This document shows positions 21,869 through 34,900 of a DNA stretch of 64,000 nucleotides, piece by piece. The notes under the pieces are model-generated. The model made no database searches and was not told where the DNA came from. It was given only the letters and a program-made list of their open reading frames with translations. The translations under genes were made by a program, and so were the position numbers. The first letter of the stretch is position 1. Each line of letters begins with the position of its first letter. The stretch is taken from positions 7,647,347-7,711,346 of the forward strand of contig OX336355.1 of the NCBI GenBank assembly GCA_946902875.1. Direction: 5' to 3'. Source of the DNA: Nematopogon swammerdamellus (lineage: Eukaryota > Arthropoda > Insecta > Lepidoptera > Adelidae).

Positions 21869-21904
21869 CAGTCGGGTCGTACTGGTAACTTTATTCAGTT
21901 TCCC
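21839..21904 (-). promoter_or_regulatory. -1 ribosomal frameshift site with potential pseudoknot
   Basis: Heptamer GGGAAAC at 21904-21898, in the gag phase G-GGA-AAC, directly before the gag stop TGA. After an 8-nt spacer there is a 9-bp stem (GTTACCAGT 21889-21881 with ACTGGTGAC 21872-21864, one G-U). Loop bases GACCC (21878-21874) can pair with GGGTC (21843-21839), giving an H-type pseudoknot. Slipping back one base leads straight into the pol frame. Confidence 0.85.
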
Positions 21905-22842
21905 ACATGTCCATTTTCTTCACGCTGTTGCTCATACGTTGGATTATTGTTCGATGATTTCTGCCAACCATACTTTGATTCCCAGGTAGAGATGTTGTTT
22001 ACTCGAAGTCCTCTCGCAGGTACATTCTTCTTAACATCTTGTCTTGGTATTAATTGTGATGATTCACGAATTCTCTTGTTTTCTTCTATGCTTCCCATGC
22101 TCCTGAGAAAGGAGATTGCTTCAGGTGCTGTAGATCCGCCACCAGTCATCCATAGCCGCTGGATATCTGCTGGAAACTGGCACATCAATTCTCGTACACA
22201 ATGTTCTTCATCCCCTGCATCCTGCATCCTCTTGTACATTGCGAAGTTCTCAATAAAATGTGTCGCCATCTCAGTTTTATTATTCCATGTTGTTTGTAAA
22301 ATTCCTCTCTTCAATTTCTGTTGTACTGGTTTTCCCCAATATTGTTCAAGAAAATCCCTCTTGAAATCGTCGAGATTCTCCCATCTTTCTTTGTAAATCC
22401 TTGCCCAATTTTTCGTTTCTCCTATGAGACAGTCCGCGATCAAGTCTAACTCTCCGCCACGTCCAGGGTTCGTCTTTGCTATGTATCTGTCCAGTTCTTC
22501 TATAAATTCCACCGGGTGAATTTTCCCTTCCCCGGAAAATTTTGGCTTGAAAGGTGGTGAGGTCAACGTTAATGGTCTTTGCATCCATGCTGTTTCTGGT
22601 TCTTTACGTTGAAAACCATTTTCCTTTTCGCTGTTAGAAGAACGCTCTAATTCTTCCATTCGCCTAGCTATCGGGGTAATACTATCCTTAATTATTTTAG
22701 CGATGGAAGGCCCCATAATTTTCCTCTTTGCTCTTCTGTTAGGTGGTACATTCCCGAATCGCTTATGCACTCTTCCCGTAGCATTTTGTGTACCTCCTTC
22801 TTTGCCCTTCTTTGCTGCTCGTGTTCCATGTGTGTGGTCCAT
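21895..22842 (-). CDS. gag: Gag protein of the giant element
   Basis: 315 residues from an ATG at 22842. The N terminus is basic (KKGKEGG, NRRAKRKIMG). The centre (~residues 95-240) has the helical retrotransposon Gag capsid pattern: PKFSGEGKIHPVEFIEELDR, GELDLIADCLIGETKNWARI, DFKRDFLEQYWGKPVQ, then MATHFIENFAMYKRMQ. No CCHC zinc knuckle is present; the C terminus is short and basic/polar. The gag stop overlaps the frameshift site into pol. It should form the particle core and package the RNA. Confidence 0.85.
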   Translation of the reverse strand: MDHTHGTRAAKKGKEGGTQNATGRVHKRFGNVPPNRRAKRKIMGPSIAKIIKDSITPIARRMEELERSSNSEKENGFQRKEPETAWMQRPLTLTSPPFKPKFSGEGKIHPVEFIEELDRYIAKTNPGRGGELDLIADCLIGETKNWARIYKERWENLDDFKRDFLEQYWGKPVQQKLKRGILQTTWNNKTEMATHFIENFAMYKRMQDAGDEEHCVRELMCQFPADIQRLWMTGGGSTAPEAISFLRSMGSIEENKRIRESSQLIPRQDVKKNVPARGLRVNNISTWESKYGWQKSSNNNPTYEQQREENGHVGN

Positions 22843-25344
22843 GTAGTACTATTTGTAAATTTATGTCTGAATGTTGTATAATGTCTTGTATATGTGTGAA
22901 TTCTTCTTAAATCTGCAAATTTTTTAATTTATAATTAATTTCTAATTATTTGGTTTCAGAACAAAATAGTAATTTAGCATATAATAATATTATTTGTCTA
23001 TGCCATTATAAATTTTTAAGTGTAGAATAATGCTTGTGTTGTCTTTATTTTAACTTAGAATTTTTTTGAATAGAATTTCCTATATGTAGTTTCTTTAAAG
23101 AAACTTGGGAATCCCTGTTTTCTCTTTTTCAATGTGATTAACTTAAAATGTTGTTTGTATTATATGAATTGATTAAGTTTTGTTAGTGTTTAGTAACTTA
23201 TTTTATCAATTTTAACAATTTTACTTTAATTTTATAGCAAAAAATTTTTTTTTTCCGTTTTGGAAATATTATTATTATTTATTCTTTTTTTATTTTACTA
23301 GGATTTCATTTCTTAATTATCACGACCTATTTTCAGGAATTCCTCTTTCTCTTATTTCGCTTTGCTGCAAGCAAATATTCTACTTATAGCATAGACAAAG
23401 AACGCCAAGCATTGCTTAGAAATCGATGCTTCTCATTTTTTTTTTTTTTTTTCCAAATCCGAGACAATATCGATCCCCAAACAAACAGTCTAACTTCTTA
23501 AAGTTAATCAATAAAGCTACAGTAGCGGGGTGGTTTAATTCTTTTAAACTATCATATTAAAGTGATTTTATAATATTTTGTGCCAAAACGCAATTTTATA
23601 CTAACCATTATTCGTATATTCACATATACTTAATATTACTTATTTCAAAACGTCATGCAACATATATTATTATTCAATTGTCACAACTTGTGATTATATT
23701 CCTCGTTCAATTGTTGAACTGGTTCTTGAATTTGCTTTCAAGAATAAACACATCCGCATCTGAAATTCATTCTGTAAATTTGGATAACAGCATGCATCTG
23801 AGTCTCCTCTTCAGACTTAAACCCAAGTTTATCATGCAACGAATGCTTACCTAGTCTAAGTTCTATTGGAATTTGGAAAATTTAAAATTAATAATCGACC
23901 AAAGAATAGCACCAACGTGGCACCACATCCATACTATGCTACGGACAACACCACGGACTCCGCAACCGATGCAATTAACCGGTCTAATTGCACAACTAAC
24001 TCTTAAAATTTCCCTCTTTTTTTTTTTTTAAAATCTACCTCCGTTTTTTTTTTTTTTTCAGCAAGTACCCATCCAATGCCTAATCCCCTAAATCACTCAA
24101 ACCCCGTAATACCCCTTACAATTCCACTTCACAAACTATTCTGTGAGAAATTATCATTTAACCTCGATTCAAACTTTTACCAATTCACACTTTCCGTTAT
24201 GAATTCCTGGAAGTAACGAACTTCAAAAGTTTCAGGCACTGATCATCCCCTCACACATTCATTCGTCCGGAACCGTTCACTCAGAATGCATACCCATTAC
24301 TTCTCTAGTATGCTCGTCCATTGGCAACGCCCAATTACAACAAAAGTTATCCAAACAATCTTACACATACAGATATAAATAAATATCCATAATTTCATTC
24401 CAACAAATGTTGCGCAATCATATGCAGTGTCCGAGCACATTCGTCGTTTATCCGATACTCTGTAGCAGACAGACGCCCGATCGTCGACCACGCCTAAGCA
24501 TAAAATGGAACGCTCCTCCTTCAGTTAAGTGCACCTATAACCCCATAGGTAGGCAAGAGCAGAATAAAATTAAAGTGAAACACCGAGCGAGGTGGGAAAC
24601 CCCTGGAAATGCCCACGTCCAGCAGCAGTCTGACACTGGCCGCTGCCGACTAATACGAACCAAGGTATTTATATAAGACCCCCTACAAAATATATAAACA
24701 CATTCGTGCCGAAACTTTACGCTGTCACTTTACCTTTCAAAATACTCATCAATGAGCAAGTTCAAGATCTTTAGTTATGGTAAACCTTAAATAAATAATA
24801 TAAATTTAAACTAATTCGGATTAATGTAACTCTCATACTTTTAACATTATCATTTAATAGGCTATACACCCAGCAGCCCGACCGTGGTAATTCCACTCGA
24901 TCGACGAGCTCGAGCAAAGTGAACGAGTAGGTATAAATGGCACCGTCGTATCTGTCAAATGTACAAGTGAGTGAGTGCACGAAACGGTCTCGTGGTCTAC
25001 TCGAACTCGAACGTCGTTCCACCACATTTTGACAGTCATTGGCAAAGTTGCACGAAATGTGAACTCGGACTTCGAGTCATCTTGACGTATACGCTCACTC
25101 AAACACTTGATTGATTTTGATCATCCCCTGCGACAGTTTAGAAAGTCTCAAGGTTGATCACATGCCAAATTAATGATTCCCTTCTTTGAATCTAGTGTAG
25201 AGGTATTTAAACATGTATTATTCTATCTACAAGTTGTTCATTCCTTCATTCATTAAGTATTCACTCAAATATTATAGATAAAATACAAGTAGGTACTTAT
25301 GTACCTATCACTAAAATAAAATAAGAATAAAGTCTGTACCTAGG

Positions 25345-25395
25345 CACACACACACACACACAACACACCACACATACCACACATACCACACGCCA
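25345..25395 (+). repeat. CA-rich microsatellite
   Basis: CACACACACACACACA followed by ACACACCACACATACCACAC-type repeats. Confidence 0.8.
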
Positions 25396-28300
25396 CATTC
25401 CGACCATCAACCCGACAACCGGGGCAAGCAGAGCAACCGGTGCCGCGCCACACACACCCAACCACTTCAAGCAGCAAGCAAGCACGAAGACCCACCCCTC
25501 CGCACGACTCGGCGGAAGGACCACGACAATGCGACAGGGGCCAGCCCGCCGCCCCTCAGCACGGCATCATGTTCCCCGCACCCCAGCCGCCTCCTCCTCT
25601 ACACGCACGGGGAGAAACGCAGCGGGGCCACTATCATTAATACCGACCGGCTCACATGCACGGTACCGTTGTTAATGCTAAATAAAGTCTTGTGTTCTAA
25701 GTACACGACTCATATCAATTTGACAGTGCCTATCTAAGTATGTACCTACCTATGTAACTAAATTATAGGTGACCGGTAGTGGAGCTATAGTGTATAACCA
25801 AGTATGATAATAATAGATAGGTACATACAGGAGTTATTTATTTTTAGATAGTTAGGTATCTACAGCTATGTATTACCCGTCGGAATTTCTATATAGGCAT
25901 TATAGGCTAGGCACCTCCTCTCCTCGAATAAATGCGCTTTCCTCCGCACTTCACCGCGGTCTCACCTCGTTAGTACCGTTATCGGGGTATTTTTGTGGCT
26001 AGGTAATATGGCTGGAGGAAAGGCGGAGGGTTGAGGGGAAGAGATTCAAAATGATTGTCATCATCACTCACACAACTGGCTGACCGACCGACAACCAACA
26101 TCACGTGTGTTACCACGATGTAATTTTTACCAATACTAAATAGCTACTCTTAAATATCGAGGTGTTCAATTTATACGCGTTTTCAATTTAGTCAATACTC
26201 TTTTTCCTCTTTTAATTAACATAAAGATTCTGACAAATAGTATACATACTATATTGACCGTTTGATACCTGACAAAATGAGCGCTTTGCATTCTAGGTAG
26301 CATAATACATTTAGTAAAATTTAATAGTGGCAAGATTGGTGGATCGACACTCGCTCGATAATTTCGTCACCTGTACAACATTCGCATGCGCACTCACCCG
26401 TACGCCGGTACCAAAATAATTTGCTTCGTGCGATCGATCGAGTCGAACGCAACCCGAACTCGTCGTGCGAGCGAAACCAGCACGGCAGGGGCCCTGATGT
26501 TTACTTTTGTAAAAGGGAGGAAAAGTTTAATTTGAATTTTAAATATAATTATTTTGTTCCAGCGACACCTATCTCACTATGTATAACAATGCCCAACAAA
26601 ATTTTCTACGTTGTAATGTCAAAACTTCACTAATACACCAATAGATGGCAAGTAAATAGAATACTCCATGTTTCGCAAAACTCACTTCCAAACATAATAC
26701 TAGTATTGTATAAGTATAATTTGCTTCTGCAAAATCATTAAGCATTTTTCATAACCCCTCACTCCCTCCCTGCCTCTTAACCACTTCCTTTCAGATGTCA
26801 CTATGATGTGAACATTGTGAACTGTGGGTATGTTTATTTCCTAATTTTAAATTTTTTTCCTTTTTCCTTCTTTTTCCCATTTTCCCGGGTTCTTGAGTAT
26901 TTGAGTACCCTACCAAATCTTTCTCCATTCGACTTATTTTCTTTCCCCTTTTTTTTCTCCTTTTCGGATTTACTCCGAAATTCACTCCGTAAGGTTGGTA
27001 CTTATTTGTTTTAGTACGCAAGTCTGGTCCCCTTACGCTGTGAAAGCAAAACAAACACTAGCAATGGTTCTTATTGTTCGCGATAAGATCCATATTCCTT
27101 CAAATATTTTTGAACCGGGCGCCCTGAGTCAGTTAATACACAACCACAGCAACGTTACCATTTATATGGAATTATCCATTTTTAAATGATTTTCAAGATA
27201 AAATGTGGAATTAAATATCCGGGCATTTCATACTAGTTTTATCATTTTACAGATTTCCACATAAGAAGATCAGTTTGGAATATGGATTTTCTATAAAGCT
27301 TTTCTATAACATCCACATTTAAATGATTATCCAAACGCATATTGATTCTCAGAAAGCCTAGAACTGAAATGCCGCCACGGTTTTGCATCTTGTGTGAATA
27401 TAATGAATGACCGGCCAATATACGACCTCACTTCTTTCTTTTCAAAATCTAAATCGTATTTAAATTAAATTAATAATCTACTTATAATATCTAAGCTATC
27501 TGCTCTAATAATTTGGCGGAACAGGTTTCACACGAATGCCTACCTACCCCGTTAATGCTGGCCACACTGAACTGAACCAAACTCGAATCAACCATACAGC
27601 CGCATCAATCCTCTATTCAAAATGGTGGCACCAATGTATTATTTCCGGCAACTCTTAGACCCACCCCTTCATTCACGTAATTTTCACAAGCAAACAGCTC
27701 ACATACAACCGACCCATAAAACAGGCAACATCTACTGTCCACCTCCAGTGGCAATGGGCTGAGTACGTCAGGCAAAAAATTTTTTCTGGACAACAGTGTC
27801 TTGCTCCGACATCCGCAGACAGGATACTTAATATAGGAAAACCTCCACTTCCAGTCAATACGTTGACATAAGATAATTAATGGAATCCAATAATACACAT
27901 CTTCAGAATTGAATTTCTACATAGAAAAGTTAATGCATACGTTTTCTATTAGACCGTCATCACATCCATTCAATTTCCCCAACAATGTTAGTGAGACAAG
28001 ATACGACTATCTTATCTTCTAACTCCCAATCACGTTGTAAGAATACATAAATACTAATATATCCATGTACTCGCTTTTATAAAATGAACAAACTCATACA
28101 ACTAGACAAATATTTATGCTTCGTTCCCATACACAAAATATATGACTTCAGTTAACACGGAATCCATATACCTACATTAGCTCAAACATACTTCCTCAAA
28201 TACATACCATCCAACATTTCCAATTCATAACTAAGTTGATAAAATGGATCTACACTGTTTGATAGTGAAATACGCCTTCGACAACACACCGCAACAAACC

Positions 28301-28795
28301 ATCAACTAGTAATTCTATTGCGTGTCGCCTCGGACTAGGCGCTTAATAGCCTTCTTGCTTGATTTTCAACAAACACTTTTAACTTCATCTTTCTGAATCG
28401 TTGTAAAACTGTAGTCCCTTCCATTATCTATATTAATTGGCACAATTATAATGTTCTAATTAGCTGAAACGTTACATCTAATATCAAACTTCTGCTCTAC
28501 AGCCAATTATATACATTACTGCTTGACAAATACATACAATCACAAACTGATATATATATTTTATTCCAACCCACATCTCAAGCAGTGAAATAAACAGCGT
28601 TATACTGCTGACCACACTAACGTATATTCAATTCCACAGATAACCAACACTCCGACATGGCATCCATAAAACCTATCTCCCACACATACCAACATGCTGC
28701 ATCCAGGCAAGTCAACCTTCACATTGCAACAAGATACAGGGTCCTTTTCCCGCACTACCTAACAGTATAACCGTGCCAAGGTGAGAAGTGGCCAG

Positions 28796-29142
28796 TCCGT
28801 CACTCGCCATCCGCAGAGTTTCGCCTCACGCACAGTCACCCCTTTCTACTAGCATAAAACTACTCTCTCTTCACAACATATTACTTGATAAAATTTTAAT
28901 TCTTCAGTAAAAAAATCTCCCGATGCGCCCCAACAAATTCGCAAGAAGCAAAACATCGCAAGTTCGTTTTTTTTTTTTTTTCTTTCCCTACAAAGCGCGA
29001 TTCGTCATCCGCAAAGTTCCGCCTCACTCACAATCACTCCTATATATTATCGTAAAACTATACTCTCTTCTTAACATATTACTTGATAAAAGTTTTTTAA
29101 TTCATCAGTAAAAAAATCTCCCGATGCGCCCCAACAAATTCG
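28796..29142 (+). repeat. ~195-bp direct duplication in the leader
   Basis: CCGCAGAGTTTCGCCTCACG at ~28810 recurs as CCGCAAAGTTCCGCCTCACT at ~29005. Both copies end AAATCTCCCGATGCGCCCCA. Confidence 0.8.
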
Positions 29143-29781
29143 CCTCGCCTGGCGACAATTCCAAATTGTAACCGTCCGGCCTCTCATTTGTTCTTATGAA
29201 ACTGCAAGTTTCTGACGCTGTAGCCGGCATGTTCATATTATTAATGTTTAAGTGGCACTATAGAACCGGACGTAAAACGAACTCATAGCATCCCAATGCT
29301 TTACAATGACACAGCACAACAATAAAACCCTCAATTGCACTCCAGGAGTACTGACAGAAACAAAATCTACATACGCTTATTACAGAACTCCTCATTCCTT
29401 CCGAATTAACTGTCAATTCTAGTAGAACGGACAGACACAACCATTCTACAGAACTCTACATTTACCCTGAAACAAATTTCAACTTTAGTAGAACAGGCAG
29501 ACATACAAGCAGACAGCGTAGGCTCCGCAAAACGATTTCCTCATTCGCTTTTTGTGCACCAACCTGCATCCTACAACTTGTAATATTCTATGCTATGCCG
29601 CTTAATACTATATTAACCGAGGCACAACGCCGATCACTCAACCCATACACATCTCAAGACTTAGTGCATGACAAAATAAATTGTATTTTCTGCGCATTGT
29701 TTTCCCGACGAGATACTTGACACAACAGAAGAACCGTACTACTGTTAACATCGCTAATGGCCTTCCCATTCCTCAATTACT

Positions 29782-29890
29782 TCGCCAACCACGCCGCACC
29801 TCCAACGGCGTGATGGTGTTGCGAACTCTGTCTCCGCGCCCGCAGGACGCGCGCGCGAGCTACGCCCTGCTCGGTCATCAACTCAACAGA
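29782..29890 (+). repeat. LTR-related GC-rich fragment inside the leader
   Basis: AACGGCGTGATGGTGTTGCG with CCGCGCCCGCAGGACGCGCG resembles AACGGCGTGATGATACCGCG and CCGCGCCCGCAAGACGCGCG at 13379-13430 in the LTR. Confidence 0.6.
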
Positions 29891-31980
29891 GTCTCCGCTT
29901 AGTATACTTGAATCATGTTAAAATAGCAACAATCCGTCCAATGAGCGTATGTCCCTGCGTCACAAAAATGATCAAAACGGTCTAGTCAACGTGCGTTGAC
30001 AATCCATCCAGTCAAACCGTACACAAACATTCATACTGGATAAACATGTAATCTTTATCTTCAACAAAACGAAAGACACGTTGTCACAGCTACTCACCCC
30101 TGAGGTGTAGCACGTCGCAAGTACAGTTGCGACACTTTTTCCAGTAACTACGCGCGACGGTACAAAACGCATCCGTCTGTACAACATTCGAGTAAGTCAT
30201 GACAAAACGAGAGGTGGCTAGTCCGTCGTCTTATAGCACAGCAACACATAAAGTCACGAAGTAATAAATCAATATGTATTGATTTATTCTCAATCAAATA
30301 AAACCATTTCATATACAAACATCCACTGTGGTATGATACTCGCACAGTTTATTATGCACACATTTAAAAATACACAAATTACCCAAAAAATTAACAGTAA
30401 AATCTAACATGCATTTACCTACTCATCATTCACTATTCATTTCGTTTACCTAAACATGAAAAAAAAATTTTTTTCTTTCTCGGCACTGCTATTTCATTGC
30501 CTCTGACAATTATATATATACCAATATTCATTCACTCTTTTACCAAAATACACAAACCAGACAAACATCTTTGTATTAGCAATCTGAGCTAAACCACGCG
30601 CTTCTCCATTTTTTTTTTTTGTCTAAATTGAACACCTGCATCGCCACGTGGTTGAATTCTTCAACTTTTGTTAGTCTCGTATATCAATTGTATCTCTCTC
30701 TCTCTCATTCACACCCCACTAGAAGAGCAAGTCTAAAATAGCGCTCTAGTCTACTGTCTCGTTCTAACTCTTACTTGCATTGCATACACTTTATACTAGT
30801 GGGAAAGAGATAAGAATCATTCGTACACTTATGCCAAACGAAACTAATGATCAAACACAAACAGTACAACACGTGCACCCATAAATCAATCTTTCTTGAC
30901 CATGGTTCTCTCCTCATGGGCCTAATCAACACGAAATTTACAAACTTGTGTAGGGTTGCCAAAAATATTCCACCTTCTCACTTCAAATTTCGTGATTGCA
31001 ATTTCCACATAATAACAAAGTAATAGAAATCATACATACATACACACAACACACGCTTCCCCCTCCGACAAACCAGGCAAATAGAGCAACCGGCGCTGCT
31101 CTACAGGGACTTTGGTATCTGTTTGTTTTATTCCAAAACAATTCAATGCATAATGTGACACATACATAAACAACATCTGTATAATACGACTCCGTGCACC
31201 ACATATTATTATTATTTCCTATTTCCCCTTTTTTTTTTTTTTTGAACAATATAATTAAATAAGTCAGATTAAACTTCCCAAACCCTTTAGCACGAATTTC
31301 TCTAAACACACAATGCACCCAAACATGCTTCATCCTTAAAACCAGTCCACACTAGTCTTTCAAAAATTTGGTAGCCCTGCGCCCGCAAGTATTCTGTGGC
31401 CTTGGCCAAGCGCTCATCAATCAATAATTCTCCAGTTCCACTTTTCCATAGAACAAATAATCATTATGCAAGTGACATTAAAATTTCTTTTTATAATAAA
31501 TGGCTAATAACATACTTATGACGATGTAATTGCGTAGGTCATGTAATTCATTTCACAATTACGTACAACATTTTCCCTCTGAAAAGAAACACTTATTTTG
31601 TATCTCGCCGGATAATGGAATAACTCACATTGTTGCTATGGACCAAACCATAGTTAGATGTCATCTGCTGGAAACTGCTCCGATGTTTACTGGCAGTAGA
31701 CTGGGCACGCCTAGACTTACATTACGAATCGTAACCATACAATTCGCTCGCAAATTACGTTTTGGCACAAAATAATAAGATTTCTCGTGTCAGACCATTA
31801 CAAAACGTTTATATATATATATCTACACATTTTAAACTTTCCTAAACCATGGTCACGGGCACACCCGCGATAACTTTCGTACCTGGACCTTAGAATTCCA
31901 TGGATTTATGATAACACTACTATAACTAAAAAAGAACTTATTTTTACATAATTTTTTTATATGCTGGTCACGCGCACTAC

Positions 31981-34900
31981 TGTAATAACCTCTACCCTAT
32001 ACCTATTGTTTTTCCTTAGATATTAAAGGCAGAATTATCAAAAATCAACTCTTTAGCTCTAGAACAACTAGAATATAAAGAATCGAAATATGGCCAGCGT
32101 ATAACTTTCAAGTGATCTCTAGGTTTGTCAGAAACAGTGTCGCTAATTCGTACACATAATTCCTGTAAAATGGACCCAATTATTACTTCCTTTTCAGGAA
32201 GCCGTTGTGTACCGTAATAACTCAGAGTACTAACTCTCATTTCCTAAATCTATTCTAGTAAATTCTAATATCAACATTAAAGCACTTACCAAACTAATTG
32301 CTCATTCATCTATAGTCATTTAAACCCTTCTGGTTTCCCTCTGTGTTCTATGTGCACGCTTCGACAGCGCGCTCACGTACCTCGCTTGCGAGCTTGTGAG
32401 ACCCGCCAAAATTCAAAATGAAAGTGTTCTGATGTTTGTGTTTTTGTTATTATTAAATTATGATCAATGTATTACTTGATAGCTTAATTTTGTTGTGCTG
32501 TTCAATAGATGAAATCTATTATTTTATATTTTCTTCTAAATTTTAGAACTTCAACAATACAAACTTTTATTGACCCCTTTTGAAGGGGTTTGTGGAACTG
32601 GCCCCACTAAATTCGTATGGACCCTCGGTCCATACGATATTTATCCATCGCCAGTCCCCGTGACTCCCAACGCAGATAAATTTGTACTTAAGCTACAAAT
32701 TTATTATTTGTCCCTAGGAGTCCCCGTTTTCTGATCTGTACAAAATATACATCTTCAGACAGATTTACCAATTTAATCTCGTAGTGTTATGTTGGAGTTC
32801 AAAAGATATTCTTTTGTCCTCCCTAAAGGCATAAGTGTATGCTTTTAATTGTGAGTGTATAGTGTATATGTTATGGTTTATATTTCTGTGGCTATCTATT
32901 GATATACCTACAGAAATTGTTTTATTCCAAATGATGCGGTCAGGGGTCCACCTTTCACCGAAATCAATTAGGAATATTTTCTTAAGGGTTTATTAAAATG
33001 GTGTGCTGGTCATAATCTACATAACCTATACAAGTATATTTAAACCTGATTTACGCAATCTCCCTACGTCCTAAAACGTAACTAGCCAGTATGTTGCATA
33101 TGCATATATATTACAAAATTTACCTTTGAATTCCACTATCCTAACCGGTCTGACACGATTCACTAAAATCACCTTAAATAAAACACCATTACAAATAGAA
33201 TAGCGTAAAACAATAAATTCAAACGAAACCACAACACCCGCCACTGAATCTAATCGCGAAGTTAACACTTAATAAAAATATACTTTTATATCAAAATACG
33301 GTAAAACCACTGATTTTACATATTTAAATTCGACATATTTTTTAATAATTACGCGTGGTTCAAACACTCTTATATACGTATGATTTACGAATTTAAAGAT
33401 CGGGTTTTGTTTCTTTTAATCTTCTCTATATTTTAAAATACCTTCCCAATGTACTAGTCCTCATGGCAGGCCAGTTCGGACATAGTGTCATTGTAAAAGT
33501 TCTTTGGAAATCCTTCCATCACCAGTCAAGATTCCAGAATCCAGCTCAACCTTCATCCAGAACTCAAAAGGCTCAAAAAGAACATCCAAAATATAATTCG
33601 CAACCTAGTTGAAAATTCCTATATCACCCCCAAAATTACAAAATCCAGCTCAACCTTCATTTGCAACTCCGAAAGCTTTACAGAAATTCCCACACTAAAA
33701 TTCACGAATCAAACAAACTCTATTCACTGACTTCCTTTATGTACGTGAAATTTATGATCAGGTCACAGTCCATTATATTTTAATATAAAATAAAACCTTC
33801 CCAATGTACCTGTCCTCATGGTAGGCCAGTTCGGACATAGTGTCATTGTAAAAGTTCTTTGGAAGTCCTTCCATCACCAGTCAAGATTCCAGAATCCAGC
33901 TCGACCTTCATCCAGAACTCAAAAGGCTCAAAAAGAACATCCAAAATATTTTCCGTAAAACTAGTTGAAAACCCCTATATCACCCCCAAAATTACAAAAT
34001 CCAGCTCAACCTTCATTTGCAACTCCGAAAGCTTTACAGAAATTCCCACACTAAAATTTACGAAACAAACAAACTTTATTCACCGGTTTTTACAAAATCA
34101 TTTATGAACTAAGAAAACCTTCCCAATGTACCAGTCCTCATGGTAGGCCAGTTCGGACATAGTGTCATTGTAAAAGTTCTTTGGAAGTCCTTCCATCACC
34201 AGTCAAGATTCCAGAATCCAGCTCGACCTTCATCCAGAACTCAAAAGGCTCAAAAAGAACATCCAAAATATTTTCCGTAAAACTAGTTGAAAACCCCTAT
34301 ATCACCCCCAAAATTACAAAATCCAGCTCAACCTTCATTTGCAACTCCGAAAGCTTTACAGAAATTCCCACACTAATATTCACGAAATTAAACTAATTTC
34401 AATCACCGGGGTTTTTTACCAAATTCATTTACTAAGAAAACCCAATCAAAAATACACGCGAGCGAAGCCGAGTGAAATTATTCACTAGGAAAACCCAATC
34501 GAAAATACACGCGAGCGAAGCCGAGCGATACTTCTTTCCCGAACTTATTCGAAAACTCACGCGAGCGAAGCCGTACTAACTTTCGTACCTGGGCTCTCGC
34601 TAAATACGCACGACCGTCTCCTTCGACTCCCAAAACAGACTGAACTCCCCACGCTCCCCTCCCTCTCCTTTTATAATCTTTCCTCGTGTCACAATCCTGA
34701 CACGCAGGAACAAATCGAACGGTGGCCTCCTAGTATGGCCATGACACGTTCGTGTCACGGAGCGCGATTTTGTATGGAGATTGAATTTCGATTTTTAGTA
34801 TGGGCTGGACACGTTTGTGTCACGCAGGAACAAATCGATCGGCTGCCTCGTAGTATGGCCGTGTCACGTTTCTGTCCGGACTCGTAATTTTGTATGGAGG

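Larger units (their letters stand above)
22843..31980 (-). other. Very long leader region (~9.1 kb) of the giant element
   Basis: Between the 5' LTR and gag. I find no credible ORF, no tRNA primer site next to the LTR (element sense starts GTAGTGCGCGTGACCAGC) and no nested insertion with target duplication. It includes a CA/CCACA microsatellite (25345-25395), a ~195-bp tandem duplication (28800-29142), an LTR-like GC-rich stretch (29782-29890) and many poly(A) runs in element sense. Confidence 0.6.

Noticed and set aside
19371..22396. Plus-strand frames opposite gag and pol
   Set aside because: Antisense shadows of clearly conserved genes.
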